DNA of 64,000 nt from Lampris incognitus (taxonomy: Eukaryota > Chordata > Actinopteri > Lampriformes > Lampridae), in the NCBI RefSeq assembly GCF_029633865.1, contig NC_079213.1, forward strand, positions 100,341,193-100,405,192. Reading direction: 5' to 3'. Shown here in pieces: positions 54,271-64,000 of this stretch (the first letter of the stretch is position 1; each line of letters begins with the position of its first letter). The notes beneath the pieces are model-generated. The model ran no database searches. It was not told the origin of the DNA and saw only the letters and a program-made list of their open reading frames with translations. Position numbers and translations under genes: made by a program.

Positions 54271-56569
54271 CAGTGGTCGGGAACCTATGGCTCGCGAGCC
54301 ATATATGGCTCTTCCGGTGACGGCATATGGCTCCCAGACAATTTTGAGTTGAAAAAAAATTTTCTTTTTAAATCAGTTTGGAACTGATTTTAAAATACTT
54401 GTGATATTTCTTAATAATACTGTGTCATTTTAAAGTAAGCAGAAATTAGTTTTGAAGATAAATTTCACGGGTCACCCGTGGGTCGGGTCGGGAACCAATG
54501 GCTCGCGAGCATGTCCGGGTCATTGTAAAGGTGAAGAAATCAATTTTATCAGATAGCCAACTAGTTTATCCGCTTCAACCCTTGTAACGGAAAAGATGGC
54601 GAAAAGAAAAAAAGACGATGATTACCGTGCATTCCAGGCTGCGTGGACAGAGGAATTTGCATTTGTGGAGAGAGCAGGATCTGCGGTATGTCTAATATGC
54701 AATGATAAAATTGCATCGATGAAACGGTCAAATATAAAGCGGCACTTCGATACGCACCATGCTTCATTTGCGTCGAAATCTCCAGCGGGGGACAGACAGC
54801 AGGAAAAGGGCATGCGAGGAGCTACAGCGGAGAGTGCAGACGAGTCAGCAGCAACTACGTGTGTGGACCAAGCAAGGTGACGGGAATTCCGCTAGCTTTG
54901 CGGGGGCTTTGGCAATAGTAAGGAATGGAAAGTCATTCACAGATGGCGAGTATGCCAAAACATTCATGCTTGATGTGGCCAATGAACTGTTTGATGACTT
55001 CCCAAATAAAGACAAGATAATCAAACGAATAAAAGACATGCCCCTGTCAGCAAGAACTGTGCACGATCGTAGCATCGTGATGGCAAATCAAGTCGAGGAA
55101 ACACAAATTAAGGACATAAACGCCGGGACATACTTTTCTCTCGCGTTAGATGAGTCAACAGACGTTAGCCATCTATCTCAGTGCAGTATCATTGCCAGGT
55201 ATGCTGCAGGTGACACACTGCGTGGGGAAAGCTTGGCTGTTTTGCCAATGAAAGGGACAACAAGAGGAGAGGATTTATTCACGTCTTTCATGGAGTTTGC
55301 TAAAGAAAAAAAACTACCGATGGATAAACTTATTTCTGTCTGTACTGATGGTGCACCCTGTATGTTGGGGAAGAACAAAGGATTTGTAGCGCTTCTCCGT
55401 GAACATGAAAAGAGAGCCATCCTAAGTTTTCATGGCATCCTGCACCAGGAGGCGCTTTGCGCTCAGACGTGTGGCCAGGAGCTTGGTGAGGTGATGTCGC
55501 TGGTCATTCGAGTGGTCAACTTTATTGTTGCCCGAGCTTTAAATGATCGCCAGTTTAACGCTCTGTTAGAAGAAGTTGGGAATCATTATCCCGGTCTGCT
55601 TTTACACAGCATCGTGCATTGGTTGTCAAGGGGGAAGGTGCTCAGCCGTTTTGCAGCTTGCCTTAGTGAAATCCGGACTTTTCTTGAAATGAAAGGCGTC
55701 AAGCATCCTGAGCTAGACAACACTGACTGGCTCCTGCAGTTTCACTATCTCGTGGACATAACTGGCCATCTGAACCAGCTCAATGTGAAAATGCAAGGTA
55801 TTGGAAATACAATCTCATTCCTTCAACAAGCAGTGTTTGCATTTGAAAGCAAGCTGGAAGTCTTTCTCAGGGACATTGAAACAGGTCGTCTTCTGCACTT
55901 TGAAAGACTGCAACAATTTAGAGATGCATGCTTAGCAAGTGACTCCACTCAACATCTGGATCTCCAGCAGCTAGCTGGCTTTACGTCCAATCTCCTGCAG
56001 TCATTCAAAGCACGTTTTGGAGAATTTCGTGCGCGCACTGGTCTTTTCAAGTTCATCACTCATCCACGAGTGTGCAGTGGACAAAATCGACCTGACATGC
56101 ATCCCCGGGGTCTCTTGGAAAGTCTTGGGCGACAGCGAACAGAGATGGCGAGGGAACACAAGTGGACAGAAATGAAAAATCTTCAACCTGAAGACCAGCT
56201 GATTCTTAAAACTTGGAACGAGCTTCCTGTGACATACCACACAATGCAGCGTGTGAGTATTGCCGTATTGACCATGTTTGGCTCTACATATGCATGTGAG
56301 CAGTCATTCTCGCATATGAGGAACATTAAGACCAACCTACGCTCACGTTTAACTGATGGAAGCCTCAACGCCTGCATGAAGCTCAACCTCACCACGTATG
56401 AACCAGACTACAAGGCCATCAGCAAAACCATGCAGCACCAGAAGTCGCATTAAAAGTAAGACATATTTAATTTATTATACGTTAAAAATACTATATGGCT
56501 CTCAATGAAATATATTTAGAAATATTTGGCTTTTATGGCTCTCCCAGTCAAAAAGGTTCCTGACCCCTG
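54271..56569 (+). mobile_element. hAT transposon, copy 2 (damaged)
   Basis: Same family as 44458-46846, ends CAGTGGTCGGGAACC and GGTTCCTGACCCCTG, different 8-bp duplication CAATAGAG (54263-54270 and 56570-56577). About 98 percent identical by eye outside a few indels. Inserted in the mariner-like element. Confidence 0.97.
54596..56453 (+). pseudogene. hAT transposase, copy 2, frameshifted
   Basis: Three indels relative to copy 1: a 4-base ACAG duplication at about 54793 (frameshift after codon 65, separating the zinc finger from the rest), a 2-base loss at about 56067, and an 82-base deletion at about 56115. The last two cancel in frame, so a 564-codon frame (54759-56453) remains open, with the segment between them out of register and about 27 residues lost. 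The RW motif of copy 1 (NVRWLSRG) reads IVHWLSRG here. Catalytic D motifs (LALDESTDV, CTDGAPCM) and the C-terminal EQSFSH are kept. Not expected to give an active enzyme. Confidence 0.93.
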
Positions 56570-57178
56570 CAATAGAGTAACTGACTTTCAAAATATACAA
56601 TTTCAAATACTTTCTGACAGTATATTCCCTAAGTAAGAGTGCTCGGTACAAAACCCAAATTGTAGTATGGTTGTCTTTTGTGAGGGTGCTGCACAAAAGT
56701 TGAAGTGATGGTTGCAGAGGTTGATATTGATAGCTGTAGTTTCAATTTTGTTATCCATTGTTAAATAAATGAGAAAACATACATTTTCATTTGAGCACAA
56801 ATTGTGGGTTTTGGTGGAAATGTTTGGTTTTGATGGGCGTGTGACAAGTTTTGAGAAGGTGGTATCATTCTGCAAACATCATATGCTGTTTTGGTCATTT
56901 TGTCTTCTGTTAAGGGCTGTGTGTGAGCTGTTTGGAAAAAGTAAACTGAATGGAAAAATGTGCCAAAGGAATCGAGAAAAAATGTAGTTCACAGAAGTAT
57001 GCTGATTTCGCATCCTTAATTGGTGAATAAGGTATATATGTTTACGATGGTTATGTTACTGACCAGTTACTGGACACTACAGTGAAATGACGTCTATGCA
57101 AACTAGAGATATAGAAAAGCCTCCATTTTATTCATGGTACTCAGTAAACACCACTCATCAGAGTTCAATTACATCTAT

Positions 57179-57624
57179 CTTTTTCTTTTCTTTTTTTTAC
57201 ATTTTTCTCCCCAATTGAATTTGGCCAACTACCTCACTCTTCCGAGCAGTCCCGGTCACTGCTCCACCCCCTCTGCTTATCCGGGGAGGGCTGCAGACTA
57301 CCACATGCCTCTTCCGATATATGTGGAGTCGCCAGCCGCTTTTTTCACTGGACAATGAGGAGTTTCACCAGGGGGACTTAATACATGGAAGGATCACACT
57401 ATTGCTCTCAGTTCCCCCTTCCCCCCTTGAACAGATGCCCGACCGACCAGAGGAGGCGCTAGTGCAGCGACCAGGACAGATACCCACATCCTGCTTCCCA
57501 CCTGCAGACACGGCCAATTGTGTCTGTAGGGACGCCTGACCAAGCCAGAGGTAACACGGGAATTCAAACCGGCGATCCCTGTGTTGGTAGGCCACGGGAT
57601 AGACTGCCACACCACCTGGACCCC
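57179..57624 (-). mobile_element. tRNA-derived SINE (family S1), full length, second copy
   Basis: Head on minus: CCAGGTGGTGTGGCAGTCTA and GGTTTGAATTCCCGTGTTAC (B-box-like), body as in 14571-15005, T-rich tail at 57179. Flanked by CAATTACATCTAT (57166-57178 and 57625-57637). Confidence 0.93.
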
Positions 57625-57637
57625 CAATTACATCTAT

Positions 57638-60600
57638 TTAACCCGGAGACTACTTGGTTATTTCTAAGTAGTGAATGGCCTGAAAGGGTTACCGAAAGTA
57701 TTTGTGCTGTTAAGTGTAACCAGAATTTGAAAAGTGATTTCTTAAACAACAGAAACTGAAGGACCAGAAGGCCTAGGAGAGTGTCAGACAGACATCTGAG
57801 CTAATTACACGACCCCAACTCAATTTAAACCCTAATCATGTTCTCTGGGTAACAGGAGCAGCATGATAACAAGCATGGTAGATGTTCGACGGTAACCATG
57901 GGTCTTAATGCTGAATAGAAATTGTACATTATCAGCCACATATAACAGACATATGCTTGGAATTGGCATCCTTGATGCGGTGACACGAAATTAATTTGGT
58001 CGTCATTAAACTGGACTGTCGTAACACTCAAAATAAGGAAGGCTGGGCCTTTGTGAAAGAAAATTAATAAAAATACAGTACCTTTGTAATCTATTGGTAC
58101 ATGTAATGTATACCTGATTGCATATTCATTACAGGCAATGAGCTTGGCGACACACAAGTCTCACCCACTCTTAAACAAATCATTTTGTTTTGGTGGTAAA
58201 ATAACACTCCAAATAAACAGCAGAGAACAGGCCTATGATTCAGTGTTGAGTATTTCAAGGCTTCACTTCCCACTCACCGGCCAAGCTAAAGCTTTGAAGC
58301 TGCTTAGTGAGGCGAGGGGGACTGGCAGTCATTGAAAGAGACACTCAGCGTCAGTACCATCTCTGTTGGCAAGGTGGACAACCATCACTGACACGATGAT
58401 GGCTGACTCAGCTACGTACAGGTGCTCTATGGGGGTTTTTACCTCTGAGCTTGAATGTATTCTCCCATTCAAAAGGTAGATGAGGTATGTAAAAAAAGTA
58501 GCCCACCTCGGTCTTAGGCTCTGCTCTCACCCAGCTAAATTTATTCATCATTTATTTATAAGCTCGGTAACCAAAAACACTAATAGTTATAACACTGACT
58601 CCTGCTTCACAACTGACTACAAACCATGCTGCATACATTTTGTGTAGTCATTCAAATTCTTGTTGGAGCACAATGGTATAAATTTGGATGACGTGACAGT
58701 GCTGAAATGTTAGCTTCCTCCACTTTGGGTTCTCCCTAGTGACCATCTTGTCATTGCTCAATTCAGTCAAAGCAGTTTTGCTGTCGTTTGACGGTGCAGC
58801 TTCATGTGTCAAAGTTCACCAAGGTTGAACTCTATAAGAAGGCATCACGCAAATTTACTTCCGAAGGCAAATCCACTGATTGTGATGATTCCATTCAAAC
58901 GAGTTTCTTTCTGTTTGAAATGTCAGTAATAAATGCTGGTGTGAGCGGGAGCTGATGCATATGGTTGGGTGGTAAATGTATACCGTATAGAGAGTGTCCA
59001 GCATCCAGACTGATGCAGGTTTGATTTCTGTGTAAGTCACCATCTGTGGTGGTGGTGGTGATGGTGATGGGGGAGGGGGGGTGACTTATCCTTTATCTGG
59101 ATGCTAAGCTCTTGTATACATATTGCCTTCTCCACAGATGTGAGGATGACCCTCAGAAAGAGATATGCAAAAGAAAAATGTTTCTAAGTTTATGACTGCA
59201 CAGTAGATGGATTGCTGTAGCCAGATATTTTGCACGCCATAGTGAACTCTAGTCTGAGTCCCAAAGACATCCATCTACCAAGATAATGTGGTATCTTCAT
59301 CTCTGAGAAACAGTAGCATCATATTTTACATAATGTTTCTCTAGAAAGTGCTGTATGGCCAGTTGCACACTTATAATAAAGATCTATGTGGCCAAAAAAA
59401 AAAAAAAAGATCTGTACACTAATGGGATTTAAAGTGCAGGGTAAAAATGTTCACCGGATAGAAATCCATTAAACAGCATTTGGGGTTTCATGGATACTCA
59501 ACTAGTTAATGTGAACTGTGTTGGCTCAGCTTTTGAATCTTAAATTTGAATTAAAGCTCTTTTTTCGTCCCCTCTCTCCCTGGCCTATCTTTCCTGTCAC
59601 TCTCCATTTTCCTATCTAATAAAGGCCAAATTGCTGACCCCAACGAGGTTAGAATATATCTTTTTAGCGAGAGGCCCGCCCGGCACCCAGTTACCCAGCA
59701 GAGTTAACCAGTACAAGAGAGCAAACCGTCTGTCAGAGCACTCTGGTGTCGGCACGAGTTAACCTTGAAGTTATTCCCTTGAGAACATCATTACAGAGTC
59801 AATTTTTGCCAAGTGTCCTCCCCGTCCCCACCAGTGTCAGCAGGGAGAATGGATGATGACAAAGTTGAACTTTCACATTTCATTGGTTGGTTGGTGGAAA
59901 CTCGGAAACAACGCACGCAAGCACGCAGACATTTTAACGGTTATGGCAATGTTTGCCCATAAGGTAGCATCTTCAACATTCACCACAAAAACCACAGAGC
60001 TATTGTACAATTAATCAAAATTTTAAATAAATAAATGTTACAATCATCAGGAACAACAAATGCAGTACTCGACAGCTGGCTCCAGTTTTTGGGTTTGCAT
60101 CTGCTCTTCAGAGCTTTTAGCAAAATGTCAGCATCTGGCTAAGCTGATGATGACATGACTCTCACAATCAAGTGGTCGTTGAAGTTTGCCCTTTGTTTTG
60201 CATGCTACAGAAAACTAGCAACTGGATGCAGCAGGCACTGGAAATAAACAAAACATCAACAGCCACAGCTTTATAATTGTCTGTATTCAGACAGTTCAGA
60301 TAAATAACTGTTGGTGAGATCCTTGAGCCTGGGGGTTTGCTTGTGTAAAACAGAGGACTGAGATATTTCTGTGCACCCACACTGCCGCTGTTTCCTATTT
60401 TACCATATTTAGTACTATGTCTAATGGAGTGTCCATGTACATAATCCCTATAGGAGTAGATTCATTCTGCTAGTCGTCAGTGAGAGTTGATGGGGTCATG
60501 CTGGTTAGGTGACTTTAAATGGAATGTGCTTCAAGCAAAGCAGAAGCAAGTCCACACGGAAAAGATTTGGCTGCCATCCATCAATGCCGCACTAAAGACC

Positions 60601-60861
60601 AACCTGCCTGCTGGATGCACAAATTTCTTCTGGGACGTAGAACAGCAATTTTCATCACAATCTTTGCATTGTTCTGCTCAACCTCGATCTTCACATCCAA
60701 ACATCTGTCCAGCTGAGGAGGCAGTCACCGAAAAATAATCACCTGCTAGTTGGTTTGAGGATGGCTCTACCGAACATTTCCTGCAGTCCAAAATGGTCGA
60801 AACCATGATGCTCATTCCATGTTTTACTTTGTCGATCTACTCTGTCTAAAGAATTTACCCC
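57638..60861. other. low-repeat DNA, possibly ptger3-like 3' UTR and downstream region
   Basis: No TE or reading frame recognised. An A15 tract at 59394-59408 follows ATAATAAAG, like a reverse-transcribed polyadenylated end, but I could not identify a source. GGT/GGA simple sequence lies at 59047-59085. The part next to 60861 would be the 3' UTR of the minus-strand receptor gene. Confidence 0.5.
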
Positions 60862-61206
60862 CTACTGAGTCTGCTGTTTCTGGAGGCTGCTGGTGTCATA
60901 GTTCTGCTTGGTGAGGGCATCCAGGGCAGTGGGGCTGCTTTCCTTCTGTCCATCGATGGAGCAATTTGACACGGCATTGGCCACCATGCAGAATTTGCGG
61001 AGCAGGATCTCCCGCAGGAGCAGGTAGACCCATGGGTCCAGGATCTGGTTCAGGGATGCCAGGCGGATTGCCATCAGGAAAAAGTTGCAGTCCAGGTTGC
61101 GGCTGGGAGAAAGGGAGGAACCCGCTACCACCGCCGTCGCTGCCACCATCGACGTGTTGCAGTGATGAGAGGATGTCTGCGTGAAGACCATTCTCAGCAT
61201 CAACAC
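60862..61206 (-). CDS. ptger3: prostaglandin E receptor EP3 subtype-like, last coding exon
   Basis: Partial gene. Starts after a good acceptor (CTCTCCTTTTCCAG on minus, exon from 61206) and ends at a stop at 60862-60864. It encodes the end of transmembrane helix 6 (VLMLRMVFTQTS), an extracellular loop 3, helix 7 with IRLASLNQILDPWVYLLLRE and a cytoplasmic tail (KFCMVANAVSNCSIDGQK...). The arginine in IRLASLNQ is the prostanoid-receptor residue that binds the ligand carboxylate, and DPWVY replaces the NPxxY of other class A receptors. The tail resembles the EP3 isoform with VANAVS after the helix-8 cysteine. EP3 couples mainly to Gi, lowering cAMP in response to PGE2. Upstream exon(s) would lie right of 64000. 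EP3 rather than EP2/EP4 is inferred from LLLRxILLRKFC. Confidence 0.87.
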   Translation of the reverse strand: MLMLRMVFTQTSSHHCNTSMVAATAVVAGSSLSPSRNLDCNFFLMAIRLASLNQILDPWVYLLLREILLRKFCMVANAVSNCSIDGQKESSPTALDALTKQNYDTSSLQKQQTQ

Positions 61207-61717
61207 CTGGAAAAGGAGAGCCATTTACAATTATTAATTTATTTTATGAATGAGAGATGTAGTTCTATGTTATGTATGATGTACACTAACATGAAACAGA
61301 GACTCTAACCTGTATAGAGACACCACCAATGTGAGAATGGAGTAAACAAGTTTCATCAAATCCCACTAGTCCAGTTATGAATAGCCACAAAACATCACAA
61401 GAGATGGGACAAATGAACATTAACAAATGGGACAAAACAAAACTTTGTTTTTACCAGAGGAAATTAAATTTCTATGGTGCAAAATAAAACAAATAAATTT
61501 AAAAACATGATCCTTAGGAAGGTCTATATTATGATAATAACAAGATTCAGTGATACAGTTTTACTAGATCAGACAACAATATACTGGTCGTCATCAAACC
61601 AACAAGCAAGATCATATTACCATTTTAAGAGAATCAACTTTTTTGAACATGGTAACATTCCACTGAGTGGTAGCTCTGTACAAAACAATTATCTGGCCTG
61701 CATAAGTTCTAGGTGAA
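61207..61717. other. probable ptger3-like intron, no other feature
   Basis: AT-rich with no reading frame of note. Confidence 0.55.
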
Positions 61718-61782
61718 GGAACTACTAAATCTACTATTACTACGACTACTGCTTTCGGCTGCTCCCTTTAGGGGTCCAGGAC
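61718..61782 (-). mobile_element. RTE-like LINE, minimal 3' tail (about 65 bp)
   Basis: CTACTATTACTACGACTACT then GCTTTCGGCTGCTCCCTTTA and GGGGTC: only the family tail and last bases remain. The shortest of the seven RTE pieces. Confidence 0.8.
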
Positions 61783-62582
61783 GACCTCCAAGGTTGGACT
61801 ACCCCAAGGCTCAAACCACAATAGTTGATTTATAACTTTGTCTGTTTTTCACATGGCTTGTAGCCTCTACGTTCACTGAATGTAGTAATGGAATGTAACG
61901 TGCAATGCATCTTAGGATGCTCCATTTATTTATTTATTTATTCTTTTAACTTATGCGAATTTTTAGCTTTCACCTGGTCCTTGTGTGAGTCTGCATGCAT
62001 GGCCACACCAGGGTGCCACTATGCATCTCTTGCCCATGTACTGATCTGTCTGTTGTCTTTGACATACTGCTGATTGCCAGTGTGAGTTCCATTTCTGCTT
62101 GGGTACAATATCGACTCGGGGTCCTTCGACTACATATGATGTCATGGATTATGTTGCTAGCTAGCGTTGTTTAACGCTAGCTTTATAGTTATTTAGCTGT
62201 GTGTTTTTATAATCCACGTTGACAGAGTTGGTTAGTAAAGGTACAAGGGCGGAAGGCCCAAGCTGTGTCTAAGGAGCGAGGCCGCAGGCTCAGGACCTGG
62301 ATGAGCGAATACATGCAAGGGCCGGAGGCCCGAGCTGCGTCTAACGTCAATCTACTGTTTCCCGCTCTTCCTAAACTGAACTAGCCCCTACCCAAGCCCC
62401 TACCCAATCATAATGCGTGAAGTAGTGATGTCATCTGTAGTCCCAAGACCCCAAGCACATCCGGTAGGGCGAGTAGATCAAGTACCGACACCGCTTGTCT
62501 GTGAGTTTGTGTATGGTCTGGGTAGATTGTAAAACTGGCTTGCCTTTCTGGGATAAATAAAGTTGTCTGAATCTGAATGTGA
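61783..62582. other. unassigned DNA, possible retroelement 3' end at 62500-62582
   Basis: 62250-62350 has a GGCCGGAGGCCCGAGCTGCGT motif in two diverged copies. TTTCTGGGATAAATAAAGTT then GTCTGAATCTGAATGTGAAT resembles a LINE/SINE terminus. Confidence 0.45.
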
Positions 62583-62835
62583 ATGTTTTGGTCCTGTCCC
62601 AAAAGGCATGACTATTGGATTAATATGTTAAAACCCTTTGAGGAACTAGCTGGCACACAAATCACTCCCAATCCACTTACAGCTCTATTTGGCATTTCCC
62701 CCAACGCTAATTTACCTCCTTCATTCCAAAGAACGATACGTTTCATTACACTCCCAGTTAAACGTCTTATACTCCTCAAATGGAAATGCATATCTCCCCC
62801 AACCTATGACAAATGGATCAAGGAAGTTTTTTAAG
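62583..62835 (+). mobile_element. L1-type LINE ORF2 C-terminal end
   Basis: Reads FWSCPKRHDYWINMLKPFEE, NPLTALFGISPNANLPPSFQ and RLILLKWKCISPPTYDKWIK, ending with a stop (TAA, 62833-62835). FWSCPK followed by a spaced W and LKW...PP...W is the end of the zf-RVT region in L1-like ORF2. 5'-truncated to 83 codons; the palindromic Tc1 begins just after the stop. Confidence 0.7.
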
Positions 62836-63219
62836 TAATACACTACCGTTCAAAAGTTTGGGATCACCCAAACAATTTTGTGTTTTCCATGAAAAGTCAC
62901 ACTTATTCACCACCATATGTTGTGAAATGAATAGAAAATAGAGTCAAGACATTGACAAGGTTAGAAATAATGATTTGTATTTGAAATAAGATTTTTTTTA
63001 CATCAAACTTTGCTTTCGTCAAAGAATCCTCCATTTGCAGCAATTACAGCATTGCAGACCTTTGGCATTCTAGCTGTTAATTTGTTGAGGTAATCTGGAG
63101 AAATTGCACCCCACGCTTCCAGAAGCAGCTCCCACAAGTTGGATTGGTTGGATGGGCACTTCTTTGAGCAGATTGAGTTTCTGGAGCATCACATTTGTGG
63201 GGTCAATTAAACGCTCAAA

Positions 63220-63507
63220 ATGGCCAGAAAAAGAGAACTTTCATCTGAAACTCGACAGTCTATTCTTGTTCTTAGAAATGAAGGCTATTCCATGCGAGAA
63301 ATTGCTAAGAAATTGAAGATTTCCTACACCGGTGTGTACTACTCCCTTCAGAGGACAGCACAAACAGGCTCTAACCAGAGTAGAAAAAGAAGTGTAAGGC
63401 CGCGTTGCACAACTGAGCAAGAAGATAAGTACATTAGAGTCTCTAGTTTGAGAAACAGACGCCTCACAGGTCCCCAACTGGCATCTTCATTAAATAGTAC
63501 CTGTTAG
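63220..63507 (+). pseudogene. Tc1-like transposase N-terminus, left-arm copy
   Basis: 95 codons: MARKRELSSETRQSILVLRN, EGYSMREIAKKLKISYTGVY (first helix-turn-helix), KRSVRPRCTTEQEDKYIRVS (basic linker) and RNRRLTGPQLASSLNST (second helix-turn-helix), then stop. Only the DNA-binding part remains. The last 45 codons lie in the non-mirrored centre. Confidence 0.9.
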
Positions 63508-63658
63508 AGCCTGTTTGTGCTGTCCTCTGAAGGGAGTAGTACACACCGGTGTAGGAAATCTTCAATTTCTTAGCAATTTCTCGCATGGAATAGCCTTCAT
63601 TTCTAAGAACAAGAATAGACTGTCGAGTTTCAGATGAAAGTTCTCTTTTTCTGGCCAT
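63464..63658 (-). pseudogene. Tc1-like transposase N-terminus, right-arm mirror copy
   Basis: Identical first 52 residues (MARKRELSS... to RTAQTGSN) on the opposite strand, then it runs into the centre and stops after about 64 codons. Confidence 0.9.
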
Positions 63659-64000
63659 TTTGAGCGTTTAATTGACCCCACAAATGTGATGCTCCAGAAA
63701 CTCAATCTGCTCAAAGAAGTGCCCATCCAACCAATCCAACTTGTGGGAGCTGCTTCTGGAAGCGTGGGGTGCAATTTCTCCAGATTACCTCAACAAATTA
63801 ACAGCTAGAATGCCAAAGGTCTGCAATGCTGTAATTGCTGCAAATGGAGGATTCTTTGACGAAAGCAAAGTTTGATGTAAAAAAAATCATATTTCAAATA
63901 CAAATCATTATTTCTAACCTTGTCAATGTCTTGACTCTATTTTCTATTCATTTCACAACATATGGTGGTGAATAAGTGTGACTTTTCATGGAAAACACGA

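Larger units (their letters stand above)
53529..56984 (+). mobile_element. mariner/Tc1-like element with internal deletion, host of hAT copy 2
   Basis: Left end CAGTTTTTCTTGCTTGCTTA and right end complement CATTTTTTCTCGATTCCTTT are imperfect inverted repeats, flanked by TA (53527-53528 and 56985-56986). Without the hAT insertion it is about 1.15 kb. It encodes only a transposase N-terminus (next entry). It interrupts L2 copy B between CTCGATAT and GTTCACAGAA. Confidence 0.85.
50900..57030 (-). mobile_element. L2-like LINE (copy B), carrying three nested insertions
   Basis: Sister of copy A (40325-44090). Pieces: 3' UTR 50900-51080; HDHISPVLASLHWLPVKFRI and LLTFKALNGLAPIQ (51077-51490); DHTVDHNILLHHLEIWVG and YHFYADNTQLYMPL (51738-52049, catalytic YADD changed to YADN); upstream RT and linker at 52955-53528; resumption at 56987-57030 (complement of ATATGCTGATCTCGCATCC in copy A). 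Insertions: RTE at about 52141-52951 and a mariner-like element at 53529-56984 that itself holds a hAT element. Inactive. Confidence 0.88.
62841..64000. mobile_element. palindromic Tc1-like derivative (runs off window)
   Basis: Left arm 62841-63375 and right arm 63503-64000 (continuing beyond the end) are reverse complements with only rare mismatches and no indels, around a 127-bp centre. Each arm joins, head to head, the reversed transposase C-terminus (ARMPKVCNAVIAANGGFFDE, stop) to the transposase N-terminus (MARKRELSSETRQSILVLRN). The outer end is CACTACCGTTCAAAAGTTTG next to TA. The middle of the transposase, including the DDE/D core, is missing. A snap-back copy, non-autonomous. Confidence 0.95.

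Noticed and set aside
59380..59410. A15 tract after ATAATAAAG as a processed pseudogene end
   Set aside because: No upstream sequence recognisable as a spliced transcript and no target duplication found.
60487..60738. 83-codon plus-strand frame near the receptor exon
   Set aside because: No domain, no splice signals, and it lies where the minus-strand 3' UTR is expected.

Overview
This window looks like teleost fish nuclear DNA. Evidence: one recognisable vertebrate host exon (prostaglandin E receptor EP3 type) and a dense mix of fish-typical repeats (RTE-like, L2-like and Rex1-like LINEs, tRNA-derived SINEs, Tc1/mariner, hAT and Harbinger-like DNA transposons, Penelope-like fragments, LTR elements, CA/GT microsatellites). 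Nothing points to bacteria: no operons, no ribosome binding sites, no CRISPR, no complete functional RNA gene. Most open reading frames are pieces of transposable elements (TEs) or chance. Family names were assigned by reading the translations, without a database search. || Layout. 1-3.9 kb: L2-like LINE tail (+), a 22-bp minisatellite, a GT repeat. 3.9-8.6 kb: RTE-like LINE (-) in AT-rich simple sequence, then a 34-bp satellite of about 86 units. 8.6-11.9 kb: GT repeats, a diverged 1.3-kb foldback, a SINE-like repeat with tandem monomers. 12.5-15 kb: RTE pieces, a hAT transposase end split by an RTE insertion with a 20-bp target duplication, a Penelope-like endonuclease remnant, a SINE. 15-22 kb: two Rex1-like LINEs (-) flanking a 5' half of an endogenous retrovirus (LTR, tRNA-Leu primer site, broken gag). 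22-29 kb: tRNA-like modules, a Harbinger-like miniature element, a hAT-type miniature element beside its own empty-site paralogue, a full SINE, and a decayed multi-exon hAT (DUF4371-like) transposase gene interrupted by other elements. 29-35 kb: mostly unassigned DNA, a tRNA-Gln pseudogene, a long CT repeat. 34.8-47 kb: stacked TEs: a Tc1 relic split by RTE; an L2 LINE containing another retroelement that contains a Tc1-like transposon with an intact 341-aa transposase; a second L2 LINE split by an internally deleted Ty3/Gypsy-type LTR element; a complete hAT transposon with an intact 645-aa transposase. 47-57.6 kb: L1/Tx1-type LINE tail, RTE LINE, and a third L2 LINE carrying an RTE insertion and a mariner-like element that itself carries a second hAT copy; then a SINE. 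57.6-62.5 kb: low-repeat DNA with the last coding exon of a ptger3-like gene (-). 62.6-64 kb: an L1-type tail and a large palindromic Tc1 derivative running off the end. || How the parts work together: the host gene reads leftward; its upstream exon would lie beyond 64 kb, so 61.2-64 kb is probably intron. The TEs form a stratified record: older L2/Rex1/DUF4371-hAT hosts, later RTE, SINE, mariner and LTR insertions, and youngest the hAT pair and the intact Tc1. I see no new multi-gene system. The most notable items are the nested stacks, the palindromic Tc1, the hAT pair, the insertion with its paralogous empty site, and the higher-order duplication in the satellite.
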